NCBI GenBank assembly: GCA_023014485.1 | Contig: JAJOZX010001074.1 | Location: forward strand, 1 to 64,000 | Origin: Bathynomus jamesi | Lineage: Eukaryota; Arthropoda; Malacostraca; Isopoda; Cirolanidae | Direction: 5' to 3' | Length of the DNA stretch: 64,000 nt | Shown here: piece by piece, positions 51,672 through 62,039 of the stretch | Numbering within the stretch: the stretch's first letter is position 1 | Layout of the letters: every line of letters starts with the position of its first letter | Translations under genes and position numbers: made by a program | Notes under the pieces: generated by a model | The model's database searches: none | What the model saw: only the letters and a program-made list of their open reading frames with translations | Told to the model about the DNA's origin: nothing

Positions 51672-52140
51672 ATCTGCCTGACCCTTGGCAAGATTTTGTC
51701 AATTGGCATTTTCAAAGCATCAATCCAATCACGGCCTAGTAGAGTAGGCCCTTGCTCATCCACCACTAAAAGGGTTAAGGGATGAGACAAGTTTTCTGGT
51801 TGAGTGTAACTGTGACGTATGCTTCTCCACAAATAGGTATTTGTATGTCCCTATACTTCTTCAAAATCGTTTTAGATGCATGTAGTTTAGGTGTGTTTTT
51901 GAAAATCTTATCAAAAACTGCCTTGGACATGACCGTCCGGGCAGCACCCGTATCCAATTCTAGAGGAACTGTAATTCCATTTAGGCCTACCTCTACAATA
52001 TATGGGCCTGTATTTTTCCCACTTTGCTGCTCATAAAATAGGTACTCCACTCCAATGTTCGAAGTATTTCCCTTTTGAGGATTTACACTAGAAATGTTAA
52101 AATTAGAATTTTCACCCTTCGTTTTCTTTGAAAAACACAC
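51641..52140 (-). pseudogene. Gypsy-type aspartic protease region
   Basis: The frame at 52140-51775 contains VPLELDTGAARTVMSKAVFD (catalytic D-T-G). A frameshift near 51780 moves to 51832-51641 with TLLGRDWIDALKMPIDKI, the usual L-L-G-R-D-W block after the protease. A second shift leads into the reverse-transcriptase frame. The shifts may be mutations; one could be a programmed site, but I see no clear slippery sequence. Confidence 0.85.
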
Positions 52141-52900
52141 TTTAGCTATGTGGCCTATTTTACTACAGTTTCGGCAAACTGCTTCTTTAAAAGGGTAATC
52201 CTTCTTCTAATGGTGTTTTCCACACCCTGTACATGGCTTGGAAGGCTTAGTATAATTAGTAGGCTTAGTCGTATTCGCCTCATACCTTTTATTTGCCTGT
52301 CTAGTAGGCTCATTAGGTCTGCCAGGCCTAGAAGATTTAAAGCTATTTACGTGTTGGGCTTTACTACTGTGATTTCCAAAAGCTCTAAGATCTTTAGCAG
52401 CTGCTTCTCTAGCCGTAGCTATTTCTACAGCCTGACTAAAAGTTAGGTCCTGTATGGCTAATAGGGCTCTCTGGGTAGACTCCTCTTTGAGACCCATTAC
52501 AAACCCATCTCTTAGCATTTCATCTAATTTGTCCCCAAATTTACACGTACGGCTATGGCTTTTTATTCCTGCAACAAACTCTGCAATGCTTTCATTTCCC
52601 GTCTGATGCCTTGAATAAAATTTGAAACGTTCATAGATGAGAACTACTCGGGGTTTGTAGTGATCGGTTAGGGCCTGTACCAATTCATTATAGGTGCAGG
52701 TTTCCGGTGCTTTAGGAGAAACTAGGTCCATGGACCATAACTAAACCAAACGTTTTAGGGCCTATTATAGTTAAAAAGGTAGGTACTTTCTTAGCATCAG
52801 GAATGGAATTTGCCTCGAAAAACAACCTCACCCTAGTGGCATAAGCTTCGAAGTCCTCCCCAGAGTCTTCGTAGGGGCTTATATGGCCAATCACCGACAT
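52141..52900 (-). pseudogene. Gypsy-type gag with in-frame TAG
   Basis: The first frame (52900-52712, MSVIGHISPYEDSGEDFEAY) and the second (52731-52207) overlap by a frameshift near 52720. The capsid-like part has YNELVQALTDHYKPRVVLIY, FYSRHQTGNESIAEFVAGIK and ALLAIQDLTFSQAVEIA. A first zinc knuckle (CTGCGKHH) is interrupted by TAG at 52207-52209. The same frame continues with CRNCSKIGHIAKVC, a classical CCHC knuckle, into the protease. Gag forms the particle and binds RNA. Confidence 0.88.
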
Positions 52901-53302
52901 GCTAGAGCAAAACCGAATTAGGCCAAATCACGTGAAGTAGGTTAGATTAGGTTTAAATTTGATCTAGTTACTCCCCAGTTAGGGCTGAATAGTGAATTGT
53001 ATTAGAGTTAGGGCTGAGTAGGAATTAGTTTTAGAGTTAGGGCTGAGTAGGAATTAGTTTTAGAGTTAGGCCGGCGGAACCTACGCTATAGTACGGTAGC
53101 TTACCCACACAAACAAACCAAATCGGACGACCCACTAGGCTACATCCAATTTTCCAAACAACCACTTGAACCCAATAAGCCAAATTAAACCAATGAGCCA
53201 AATTTAACCCAATGAACAAAATTTAATCAAATGAGCCAAATTCAATCCAATGAGCTTAATCGAATCCCATGAGCTTAATTGCATCCCATCCTCGTCGCGA
53301 AA

Positions 53303-53689
53303 TGTGATAGCGTGGGGTAGACACCCCAGTTAGGTTACTTAGGTTCTAGCAACAATCAAAAGCACTTACCGGTGCGTTGAATTAGATATTCTTGAAAGCC
53401 TACCATTTGATTTCTGTGTCCCACAAACGGCCTACCTAACTCTCTCTTACATTACCAACTTAGAAGCTATAGACATTACCCCTAACTATACTTAAGTACG
53501 GACAACTTTCTACCCCATTTGTCACCTTAGAAACACCACCTAATTATACTCAGCACCAATGATTAGGTCAGCTAGGAAAAAACATCTCTAGGCTAGCCCA
53601 AAACAATACGAACAGCCGCGTTGGTTCGTTTATGACTTGTTCTTGCCATTCAGCTTAGATTTAGTGATATTTCCCCTTTAGTGACTTTT

Positions 53690-53755
<66 letters not shown>

Positions 53756-53767
53756 CACGTCACCTCA
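53303..53767 (-). repeat. 5' LTR of the Gypsy-type element
   Basis: It is 465 bp and near-identical to 48518-48950, except for a longer (TA)n tract (53692-53751) and about five small changes. The flanking primer-binding region on the minus strand begins tttcgcgacgaggatgggat; a perfect TGG start right after the LTR is not seen. Confidence 0.92.
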
Positions 53768-53772
53768 CCCAG

Positions 53773-54204
53773 CATCACGATTCACCATAGCCCCTTGGGG
53801 GTACCCTGTGTGAGATGGTATTGAGCTGGCGATGTAGCAGTGTCTGGATTCAGGGATCCAGGATGAAGCTGAGAGGCAGAAGGCTCTGCACTCATGGATC
53901 TAGGCTGAGGCTTAAAGGCAGAGGGCTCTGCACTCATAGATCCAAGAGTAGGCTGAGTGGCAGAGGGCTCTGCACTCATAGATCCAAGAGTAGGCTGAGT
54001 GGCAGAGGGCTCTGCACTCATGTATCTGGGTGTAGGCTGCACCCTGCCCCTCACAGGTCTTTGACCATCTAGAAGAAGAGGGAATTTCTCCTGCAGTGTT
54101 TCATCTCTGATTGGGGTGTGTCTAGGTGCTGGTGAAGGAGGGTGAGAGAGCCCCTGTACCCTTGCATACATGTGGGTAGTTGGGAGGTAACGAAAATGGT
54201 CCAC
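53773..54204 (-). pseudogene. LINE-beta ORF1, N-terminal part with 14-residue repeats
   Basis: The 140-codon frame starts MDHFRYLPTTHMYARVQGLS and contains four tandem copies of a 14-residue unit (YMSAEPSATQPTLGS, then MSAEPSATQPTLGS, MSAEPSAFKPQPRS, MSAEPSASQLHPGS). A frameshift near 53790 leads into PQGAMVNRDAG, which joins to the rest of ORF1 across the LTR retrotransposon. The low-complexity repeats suggest a disordered N-terminus; the function is unknown. Confidence 0.65.
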
Positions 54205-54814
54205 TGAGTAGGTAGGTAGTTAATTTAACAATTATTAAACTCCTTTTATGTCAATAACTGGGTGGATGAAACCAATTGGTTGCTCACCAGAGTTATTCTC
54301 CACACTAGTATTTGTATACTGTGTGATAGTGTGTGCTTGGTAGTATTGATACACACTACGAATCAACCAACAAACTAAAAGGATGCTGACGGAAAAAGCC
54401 GAGAGGAAGGGAAGAAAGAACGGCATGGCGAACGAAGGGGCTTGAAAACAGAAAAAGATTTCCACCAGCAAGTGCGCTCTCAAAAATTGAGCAAAGAGAA
54501 GAAGGACTGTCTAATAACACTCAGTAAATGAACGGTTGTGTTTCAGAACCCCAGTTTGGGGATAACATATAAACTAGGTCCAGTTAAATTAGGCCTACAT
54601 TGTGGTCTAAGACCTAGCATCAACTCATAGCTTAACAAAGGCTAAGGTAAATTACCCTAACCTAATTTGGTGAGGAATCCTACTGTGGACCTCACTTTAC
54701 TCTGCCCGCTCTGGACCATTTCCGGAATCTCTAGGCTGACCCTACAAAGCTAGGCTTAACCTACTCTACAGTTAGACTGGAGATATTAGGGGTGGGTTAA
54801 TTGGGGACCAATTC
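54205..54814 (-). other. Probable 5' UTR of LINE-beta
   Basis: About 610 bp between the ORF1 start and the mariner sequence. It holds no convincing conserved frame. A minus-strand open frame at 54483-54235 (hydrophobic segment FFLPFLSAFSVSILLVCWLI) may be chance. The stretch is richer in GC than the neighbourhood, as LINE 5' UTRs often are. Confidence 0.4.
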
Positions 54815-55801
54815 ATACAGAGCATTTTTCACAGTGATAGCGAATTCCATTTTCCACAATCTTTTCTTTTAATTTATCAATGTTAGCGAAATTATTATTC
54901 TTATACACTCTTTTCTTCAGTTCATCCCATATTGCATAATCAAGACGAGACAAATCTGGGCTGTTGTCAGGCCAATCTTTAGGTTTTATGTAGTCAGGAA
55001 CTTCTTTGTTTAAATATTCAATTGTAAGGTGAGCAGTATGACTTGTTGCACCCTTGCTGAAATGTATATCGATTTGCCGAAATTTCGCGAATTTTTGGTA
55101 GATGTTTCTCTAATATACTGTTGTAGTAATAAACAGCATTAATTTTCACACCGCTTTCAACAAAAACAACATCACTTTTACCCAGGTTTGAGACACAGCA
55201 GGAGATCATTAGTTTTTTTAGAAAAGTTAAATCGTTGAATTAAAAGTCTTTCCGGTGTTACTTCTCTCTTGGTTCTTGCCGTGGAATACACTTGATTGTT
55301 TTGAGTGGTGATAGGTGATCGAATTGAGAATGATTTTTCATCACTAAACCAGATTCTATTGACATTGGGAAATCTTTCAAGAAAAGCTTGACATGCTTCC
55401 ATTCTGTTCACCTTATTGACTTCACTCAAGATCTGCACTGGATAGCGTTTATAAACTGTCAATTGCTGATCTTCTTTGACAATTCGTTGTATAGAACTTC
55501 TTGAAATTCCGGTTTCTGCTGCAATTTCATTTGGTGTCATATGCATTCCAGGCTTTTTTTCCTGACTTAGAACCATTTCCTCAACCATTGCAATATTTTT
55601 ATCAGTGCGAACTTCTCTTTTTCTTCCACTACCTTTGGTTTTAGTAGCACATCCAGTTCTATCAATTTTACGAATATTTTTTTCTACACCAGAACGAGTC
55701 CATGGTTTATTTGGAAACATTGATATAATTTTTCTGGCACCATAGTTTTTCTCAATACGTAATTGTTTTATCAATATGAGATCTTCACTACATGAAGGCA
55801 T
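54815..55801 (-). pseudogene. Mariner-like transposase, N-terminal and catalytic part
   Basis: The start at 55801 reads MPSCSEDLILIKQLRIEKNY with a helix-turn-helix, followed by a second one (MTPNEIAAETGISRSSIQRI). The catalytic region has VNRIWFSDEKSFSI (first D). After a frameshift near 55190 come SNLGKSDVVFVESGVKINAV, YTFQQ (second D site degraded) and KDWPDNSPDLSRLDYAIWDE (third acidic block). The sequence stops near 54815, where LINE-beta inserted; the C-terminal end is at 43941-44007. Confidence 0.85.
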
Positions 55802-56011
55802 TTTTGATGGGTGATTAAATAGTTTTGAAAAATCTGCAACAAAGATAATAGAGTATATTAAAAACAAATATTATAAAGACATATAGAAGTATTACATATA
55901 AAAGCAAATTATTTATTTAAATCGTTATAAAAGCAAGCAAATCTTGACAATAGTATATACCTATAATAGTTGATAAAAGCAATAACTTACTTTTTTCTGG
56001 GCAACCCGGTA

Positions 56012-56230
56012 TGTACAGGGTGGCGCAAAAGTCGCGCATTATAGGAGTTTTCAGTGTTGATTATAATATATTATTTGTTTTCTTTTAGGTAGGGGATGGC
56101 TGCAAAATTAACAAGAGACAAGAGGGTGAGCTTGGTTTTAATGTATGGAATACCAGGTAGGCCTACAACAAATCGATGAATCGGTACAGAATTTAAATTC
56201 TGTACCGAGTCATCGATTTGTAGTCCAGAG
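56012..56230 (+). pseudogene. Start of another mariner-like element, with palindrome
   Basis: CAGGGTGGCGCAAAAGTCGC at 56016 resembles mariner/IS630-type termini, and an ATG at 56096 opens MAAKLTRDKRVSLVLMYGIP, like the beginning of such transposases. The frame ends after about 20 codons at a palindrome centred at 56193 (tacagaattt / aaattctgta), with arms of about 28 bp. Confidence 0.5.
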
Positions 56231-56240
56231 TTTATATACG

Positions 56241-56284
<44 letters not shown>

Positions 56285-56288
<4 letters not shown>

Positions 56289-57044
56289 GCGTATTAAGGG
56301 GGTGGGGCCAGGCCCCAGGGCCCAGCTGTTTTTGGGGCCGATGTTTATAATGATATCAATGATAAATTTGGAATGCTCAACAATATCTCTCAATTGACTT
56401 CAGAGGAAGCATCAAAAGCAACAAAAAATCTGGCTAGTCCATTACCCAAATGATTTTGAGGACAGCTTCCCATTTGAGTTTTAGCATTTTGTACTGTTTG
56501 TCAAACTAAACGCTTTAGCTGACACTCGCCCATTAGGAGTACTACAGGAAATTCACAAACTGAGGCCTGTTCCCAAATGCTTTCATTGCTTATCGCATTT
56601 ATTTGTATTTGATGATGTCAAATGCAACTGCGGAGCGTTCTTTTTCTCATTTGACCATGATTAAAAATGTTAAACGTCAAATGCTAACCCAAAAGAAATT
56701 GCAAAGTCTGTCATGTTATGCATAGAAAACGATATTTTGCAGAATTTAAATAAGGAGCTTGTGATTGGAAAATTGGAAAATTTAGTGATATGCAGCCGCG
56801 CAAAAAACTTTTGTAGACTGGTGGTGGATGATTTTGTGATCAACTTTTGTAGATTAGTAGTGGACTGGTAGTCGTGTAATTGGTTTGGTGTAATTGTAGC
56901 AGGTTGGTATATACTGTATATATAAAACTTGCATTATTTGATTTAGAAATAAATGGTTTTATTAATTTACGACTCAAAGATTTGTCTTGTTGAGGGGCCC
57001 AAGAATATTTTGGTCCCAGGGCCCAAAAATTCTTAATACACCAC

Positions 57045-57046
<2 letters not shown>
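56285..57046 (+). pseudogene. hAT remnant with C-terminal transposase fragment
   Basis: The ends are (T/C)AGTGGCGTATTAAGGG on the left and TTCTTAATACACCACTG on the right. Broken frames near 56590-56760 give NAFIAYRIYLY, MSNATAERSFSHLTMIKNVK and RQMLTQKKLQSLSCYA, the hAT dimerisation region. It is flanked on both sides by (TA)n, so the target duplication is unreadable. Confidence 0.7.

Positions 57047-57052
<6 letters not shown>

Positions 57053-57096
<44 letters not shown>
57053..57096. repeat. (TA)n microsatellite
   Basis: About 20 TA units between the hAT remnant and the left Penelope-like end. Confidence 0.95.
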
Positions 57097-57103
<7 letters not shown>

Positions 57104-57643
57104 TGGTGAAGGCCGCTTCTGGCAAGCTTCAATTTCAATTTAAGCAGAAAGCAACAGACAAGAAGGAAAGAAACATCCATCAAGTTGGAAAGGGACTATA
57201 TTTTGTATATTGCAACGTTTCAAGCACAAACTATGCTCATCCTCAGGCAAAAATTCTAAAAAGTTAAAAACATAATATTAAAAACCATAATGACATTAAC
57301 AAATTAAAATAGGGAAAAATCCACAAGCATTAAAAACAGTCACACTAAAAAAATTCTAGAAAGTTACAATTAAAAACCATAATGACTTATGAAACAAAAG
57401 CGAACAATTAACAAGCTTTAAAACAATAAAATGACACTAAAAACGAACAATGAATAACAGCTATAAAATACAAAATGTAAAACTCAAAAAACTAAAAATT
57501 CACAGGCTATCTTTTAAAACACTAAAAAATTAAAAACCCACACTAAAAGGAACACACCTTAAGTCTAAGCAGCACAGATTCCGAGGCAAAACTAAAAAAA
57601 CAGAAGCATCTAAAACCAAGTAAAGGTTGGTTGTTCAAGATGT

Positions 57644-59397
57644 TCAGTTTAGACGGAGGGGAACGGATGAAATATCAGAGTTAAGCGAAGGGGAGAGTTT
57701 TTTAATATACAGGGATTCTAAAAGTCTTAACGTTTGCTCACACGGAGCGGAATCTAAAATGTTAAAATTAGCTAAAGTTATATCGACTTTGCATAGAACA
57801 ACATGGCTGCGTATAGCTGAAGCTTCTTTAGTTTTCAAAGGTTTGTCAGTTCTATGGCTTATGCCCATATGGGCACAGAAACGCGACTCGAGGCTCCGCA
57901 CAGTGCTACCAATATAGCTCCGATCACATCGGGGACACTTGAATTCATAAACGACAGCACTGCGCAGAGCATCCGATACACGGTCTTTAACATTAAAATA
58001 TGAGCCAATAGAACGACGGTTGACAAATACTAGTTTAAAATCTATTTGACAATAAAATTTACTAAGAAGTGGCAGAAGGTTATTACGGCAATAGGAATTC
58101 AGATATCCCATTTCTGGGAGCACAAGATAATATACATTTTTAGGAACGTTAAAATTATACTTTTTAGGTTTGTAAATGTTAGCTAGAAATCTATTGATAG
58201 CGTTTTCTACAATCTGCAAAGGATAGCCATTATTCACAAAATATTTTCTTAAAAAAACAAATTCATTATGCAGACATTGATAGTTGGAACATAAATTATA
58301 CGCTCGGTTAAGTAGGGTGTTTACAGATGCCAGCTTGTATTTAAAATCACAATAACTTAAAAAATTGAGACCAAGACCAGTGAACGTCTTCTTACGAAAA
58401 ACTGAAGTAATAATAGAATCACTCTCTCTGCTAATCAGTAAATCCAAGAAAGGCAGCTTGGAGTCAGATTCTTCCTCCAGAGTAAACTTTATGTTTGGAT
58501 GCAAGTTATTTAAAAATGTAAAAAATTGATGAGCACTGCTAGCATCAGTAAACACTGCAAAAATATCGTCAACATATCGTCTATAAAAAATAGGCCTTAT
58601 AGGGGTAGGAGGCTGGGTAAACATTTTAGTTTCTAAATAGGTCATGAAACAATCTGCAGCCAAAGGGCCGATCGGAGATCCCATGCCCACGCCATCAATC
58701 TGCTGGTATATATCTCCATTAAATATAAAAGTACTACCTTTAAGAGTTTGCTCTAACATAGAATTAAGGTCATTTTTATCAAAACTTTGAAATTTGGGGA
58801 ATTACTGAAAACCTTGTCAAGGATAATTTTACGAGTTTCGTCAACAGGGATATTGGTAAACAGGGAACTAACGTCAAAACTTACCAAGTAATGGTTTGAG
58901 TTAAATTTCTTATTAAGGAGTTCCCTTTGAAAAGACGCGGAATCGGAAATAGTATACTCATTTTTGGGAAAGGGGAAAGCAAACTAACCAAAAATTTGGC
59001 AAGATTATACGAGGGCAAGCTATATGAAGCCAGAATAGGCCTCAAAGGAATCCCGGGTTTGTGTATCTTAGGGAGACAATATAGTCGTCCCAGATCACAT
59101 CCCGTTGCAAAAAGTTTTTTATAAGTTAATAAATCTATTGCTTTTTTAGTTTTCAAAGATGACAGTAACCTATTGATTTTATCCTCAAGCCGTAAGATTA
59201 CAATTTTTGCACGATCCTTAATTAGTTTAAATTTCGAACCATCTTTTAACAATTCTAAGGTTTTATTAACATAATCCGCACGATTAAGAATTACAACACC
59301 CCGACCCTTATCTGGCCTAGTAACTAAAATGTTGGGGTTACGGGACAGATCACGAAGAACACAAACATCAGATTTCCGAAATATGATAGAATTATGG
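57644..59397 (-). pseudogene. Penelope-like reverse transcriptase with GIY-YIG endonuclease
   Basis: The N-terminal frame (59429-58881) has VTRPDKGRGVVILNRADYVN and LYCLPKIHKPGIPLRPILAS. After a frameshift, reading near 58900-58800 gives YLVSFDVSSLFTNIPVDETR. The frame 58759-57644 (371 codons) contains GVGMGSPIGPLAADCFMTYL, then FYRRYVDDIFAVF (catalytic YVDD), KLPFLDLLISR, and at the C-terminus a GIY-YIG domain: FKCPRCDRSYIGSTVRSLES. Frameshifts near 58925 and 58775 disrupt it. The first residues of the 59429 frame are reverse-complement sequence of the partner copy and are not real coding sequence. Confidence 0.92.
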
Positions 59398-60068
59398 CTA
59401 CTTAACCGAGCGTATAATTTATGTTCCAACTATCAATGTCTGCATAATGAATTTGTTTTTTAAGAAAATATTTTGTGAATAATGGCTATCCTTTGCAGAT
59501 TGTAGAAAACGCTATCAATAGATTTCTAGCTAACATTTACAAACCTAAAAAGTATAATTTTAACGTTCCTAAAAATGTATATTATCTTGTGCTCCCAGAA
59601 ATGGGATATCTGAATTCCTATTGCCGTAATAACCTTCTGCCACTTCTTAGTAAATTTTATTGTCAAATAGATTTTAAACTAGTATTTGTCAACCGTCGTT
59701 CTATTGGCTCATATTTTAATGTTAAAGACCGTGTATCGGATGCTCTGCGCAGTGCTGTCGTTTATGAATTCAAGTGTCCCCGATGTGATCGGAGCTATAT
59801 TGGTAGCACTGTGCGGAGCCTCGAGTCGCGTTTCTGTGCCCATATGGGCATAAGCCATAGAACTGACAAACCTTTGAAAACTAAAGAAGCTTCAGCTATA
59901 CGCAGCCATGTTGTTCTATGCAAAGTCGATATAACTTTAGCTAATTTTAACATTTTAGATTCCGCTCCGTGTGAGCAAACGTTAAGACTTTTAGAATCCC
60001 TGTATATTAAAAAACTCTCCCCTTCGCTTAACTCTGATATTTCATCCGTTCCCCTCCGTCTAAACTGA
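59398..60068 (+). pseudogene. Second Penelope-like copy, C-terminal part only
   Basis: The frame opens in the middle of the reverse-transcriptase thumb (LLNRAYNLCSNYQCLHNEF). A 1-bp loss near 59460 breaks it, and the 197-codon frame 59475-60068 carries the rest, including the complete GIY-YIG domain, identical in protein to the minus-strand copy. It lacks the catalytic reverse-transcriptase core. Confidence 0.9.
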
Positions 60069-60561
60069 ACATCTTGAACAACCAACCTTTACTTGGTTTT
60101 AGATGCTTCTGTTTTTTTAGTTTTGCCTCGGAATCTGTGCTGCTTAGACTTAAGGTGTGTTCCTTTTAGTGTGGGTTTTTAATTTTTTAGTGTTTTAAAA
60201 GATAGCCTGTGAATTTTTAGTTTTTTGAGTTTTACATTTTGTATTTTATAGCTGTTATTCATTGTTCGTTTTTAGTGTCACTTTTATTGTTTTAAAGCTT
60301 GTTAATTGTTCGCTTTTGTTTCATAAGTCATTATGGTTTTTAATTGTAACTTTCTAGAATTTTTTTAGTGTGACTGTTTTTAATGCTTGTGGATTTTTCC
60401 CTATTTTAATTTGTTAATGTCATTATGGTTTTTAATATTATGTTTTTAACTTTTTAGAATTTTTGCCTGAGGATGAGCATAGTTTGTGCTTGAAACGTTG
60501 CAATATACAAAATATAGTCCCTTTCCAACTTGATGGATGTTTCTTTCCTTCTTGTCTGTTG

Positions 60562-60562
<1 letters not shown>

Positions 60563-60605
<43 letters not shown>
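60563..60605. repeat. (TA)n microsatellite
   Basis: About 20 TA units directly after the right Penelope-like arm, mirroring the array at the left end. Confidence 0.95.
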
Positions 60606-60610
<5 letters not shown>

Positions 60611-60966
60611 GGGGAATACTTCTGTAAAAATTCCTGCGCGTATAACCCCCAGTAAGTAGCCAAATAAGTATACTGTATATGTTTTTAAAATGAGGGCGAA
60701 TAAGACAATTTTTATTATGCAATTTCAATATATACAATTTATTCCTATAAAATTATGCATTTAATTTTAAAAACTTTAGTTAATTAATATTCTTAAAAAC
60801 TGCAATATTTTAAGCATGCAATTTGGATAGGGGCTATTTTTGCAACCAATCATACAGTAGATGTTGGAGGTTGATGATGTAATAACTCAACTGTAAATTA
60901 AAACTAATAGTCATATTCAAAGCATTCAAACTTAATTAAAGTTTGTGTATTGTAAATAAATGCAAA

Positions 60967-61165
60967 ATGCCTTTAAAATGTGCTGAGATAGTCTGTAAAC
61001 AATGTAAAAAATTTCACAGAGTAGAAGTTTTTTAAATTTCCTAAAAACGAAGATTTCTTTATATCTGGGCGTCTAATTGTGGAAGAGTGAACCTAAAATT
61101 TAGTTTTAACATAAAACGAAAAGTAATACGTGATAAACATTTTAATGACTTATACGCTTTGAACT
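60967..61165 (+). pseudogene. Possible THAP zinc-finger fragment
   Basis: The start MPLKCAEIVCKQCKKFHRVE is followed, after a shift, by FKFPKNEDF and later CGRVNLKF and RDKHFNDLYA. A C-x-x-C...F-F-K-F-P-K-x...W-x-x-x-x-x-R...C-x-x-H-F order is that of THAP DNA-binding domains, used by P-element transposases and host factors. The last cysteine is replaced (RDKHF). Its 3' end overlaps the truncated mariner. Short and broken, so tentative. Confidence 0.35.
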
Positions 61166-61745
61166 TCCTTGCAACGGAAGATGTTGGATGCTTCCATTGC
61201 ATGCTCTGTCGTTTGCTTTCTGGTTCATAGTGATGGATCCAGGTTTCATCTCCAGTGATAATGCGCTCCAAAAAGTTTTCACCTTCATTATGATACCGCG
61301 CCAAAAGACGAGAGCAGACGTCCATACGATTATGCTTGTGCTCTTCTGTCAACTGTTTGGGCACCCATCTTGCACAAACCTTGTGAAAGCCAAGAATGTC
61401 ATGAACTATCGAATAGGCTGACCCTTGACTGATGTCTAATGAAGATGCAATTTCTTTTATTGTTAATCTTCTGTCATCGAAAATCATGGCTCTGGCTTCT
61501 TCCTGCTTTTCACCACTGGTTGATGTTGACGGTCGTCCTGAGCGCTGAGCATCTGTCACACATGTCCGATCTTCCTTGAACATTTGAATCCACTCGTACA
61601 CACTTCGCCGTGGTAACGCATTATTCCCATACTGAGCACATAAACGCGTGTGAATTTCAGCTCCTTTCACACCTGCCCACAAAAAACGAACCACGGATCT
61701 CTGTTCTTCCTGAGTACAAATTGAAAGCGGCGCAGCCATGCTCAC
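61059..61745 (-). pseudogene. Mariner transposase, 3'-truncated
   Basis: The frame from about 61739 reads EEQRSVVRFLWAGVKGAEIH, an HTH_48-type domain, then a second helix-turn-helix (RRLTIKEIASSLDISQGSAY), WVPKQLTEEHKHNRMDVCSR, ITGDETWIHHYEPESKRQSM (first catalytic D) and QWKHPTSSVARKFKA. Similarity ends near 61140, before the second and third catalytic acids. It is the SETMAR-like/mariner branch (Transposase_1). The copy cannot be active. Confidence 0.88.
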
Positions 61746-62039
61746 TACTCGTATGATATGTGACAGCTACGAGTAGCCTAAATAAGCCTATAGTTTGGCT
61801 CAGTTTGGCTCGTTATTACGAATATATATTATATATACTATATTATCACTAAAATAAAAAGTGCCGATACTTATTGAAGTACCTCGCATATAGGCCAAGA
61901 TTTTGTAGATAAGTGACCCTTTTTCTTTTAGGTTGGGGGGGTTCCTACTGTAGACCTTTATTACAGTGAATTTGAGATGTACTAAATGAACTAGTTTTAG
62001 CAGGATTGGTAATATATATAATATATATATATACGCACA

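Larger units (their letters stand above)
48518..53767 (-). mobile_element. Gypsy-type LTR retrotransposon, target duplication CCCAG
   Basis: Two LTRs (48518-48950 and 53303-53767) flank gag, protease, reverse transcriptase, RNase H and integrase on the minus strand. CCCAG is repeated exactly at 48513-48517 and 53768-53772. The RT-RNase H-integrase order is that of Ty3/Gypsy. The LTRs differ by only a handful of substitutions, one small indel and a (TA)n length difference, so insertion was recent. It interrupts LINE-beta ORF1; removal joins LINE sequence as MVNRDAGNAVGADDEE. A few stops and frameshifts are present in gag-pol. Confidence 0.95.
44709..54814 (-). mobile_element. LINE-beta, nearly full length, with endonuclease
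   Basis: The 3' end is an (AAAC)n-type tail at 44709-44732 on the plus strand. Going 5' to 3' on the minus strand there are ORF1 (from 54204), endonuclease (about 47860-47088), reverse transcriptase (about 46624-45300) and the C-terminal tail (45279-44872). ATAC flanks the insertion (44705-44708, 54815-54818), a possible short target duplication. The LTR retrotransposon at 48518-53767 and a 204-bp insert at 45567-45770 interrupt it. Without them it is about 4.6 kb. The clade is not assigned. Confidence 0.85.
43828..56009 (-). mobile_element. Mariner-like element split by later insertions
   Basis: The left terminus CCGGGTTGCCCAGAAAAAAG at 43828 is the reverse complement of the right terminus cttttttctgggcaacccgg ending at 56009 (bar a few bases), with TA outside each. 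The transposase starts at 55801 on the minus strand. Its final residues lie at 43941-44007, just inside the left terminus, and its middle at 44663-44708. Between these lie a 649-bp CACTG element (44011-44659) and a 10-kb LINE (44709 to about 54814). The original element would have been about 1.45 kb, normal for the superfamily. Confidence 0.85.
57151..60562. mobile_element. Head-to-head pair of Penelope-like elements
   Basis: A minus-strand copy (59397 to 57151) and a plus-strand copy (59398 to 60562) abut head to head, both 5'-truncated. The last 1,165 bp of each form inverted arms (57151-58315, 59398-60562) that are nearly identical; I noticed only two 1-bp indels. Both outer ends are followed by (TA)n arrays (57053-57096, 60563-60605). 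Reverse transcriptase plus GIY-YIG endonuclease is diagnostic for Penelope-like elements, which often occur as partial inverted or tandem copies. Confidence 0.92.

Noticed and set aside
57046..57267. Open frames made of YIYIYI repeats
   Set aside because: They are translations of (TA)n microsatellites.
57627..60085. Antisense 96-codon frame present twice
   Set aside because: It is the reverse strand of the conserved GIY-YIG region in both Penelope-like copies, open by chance.
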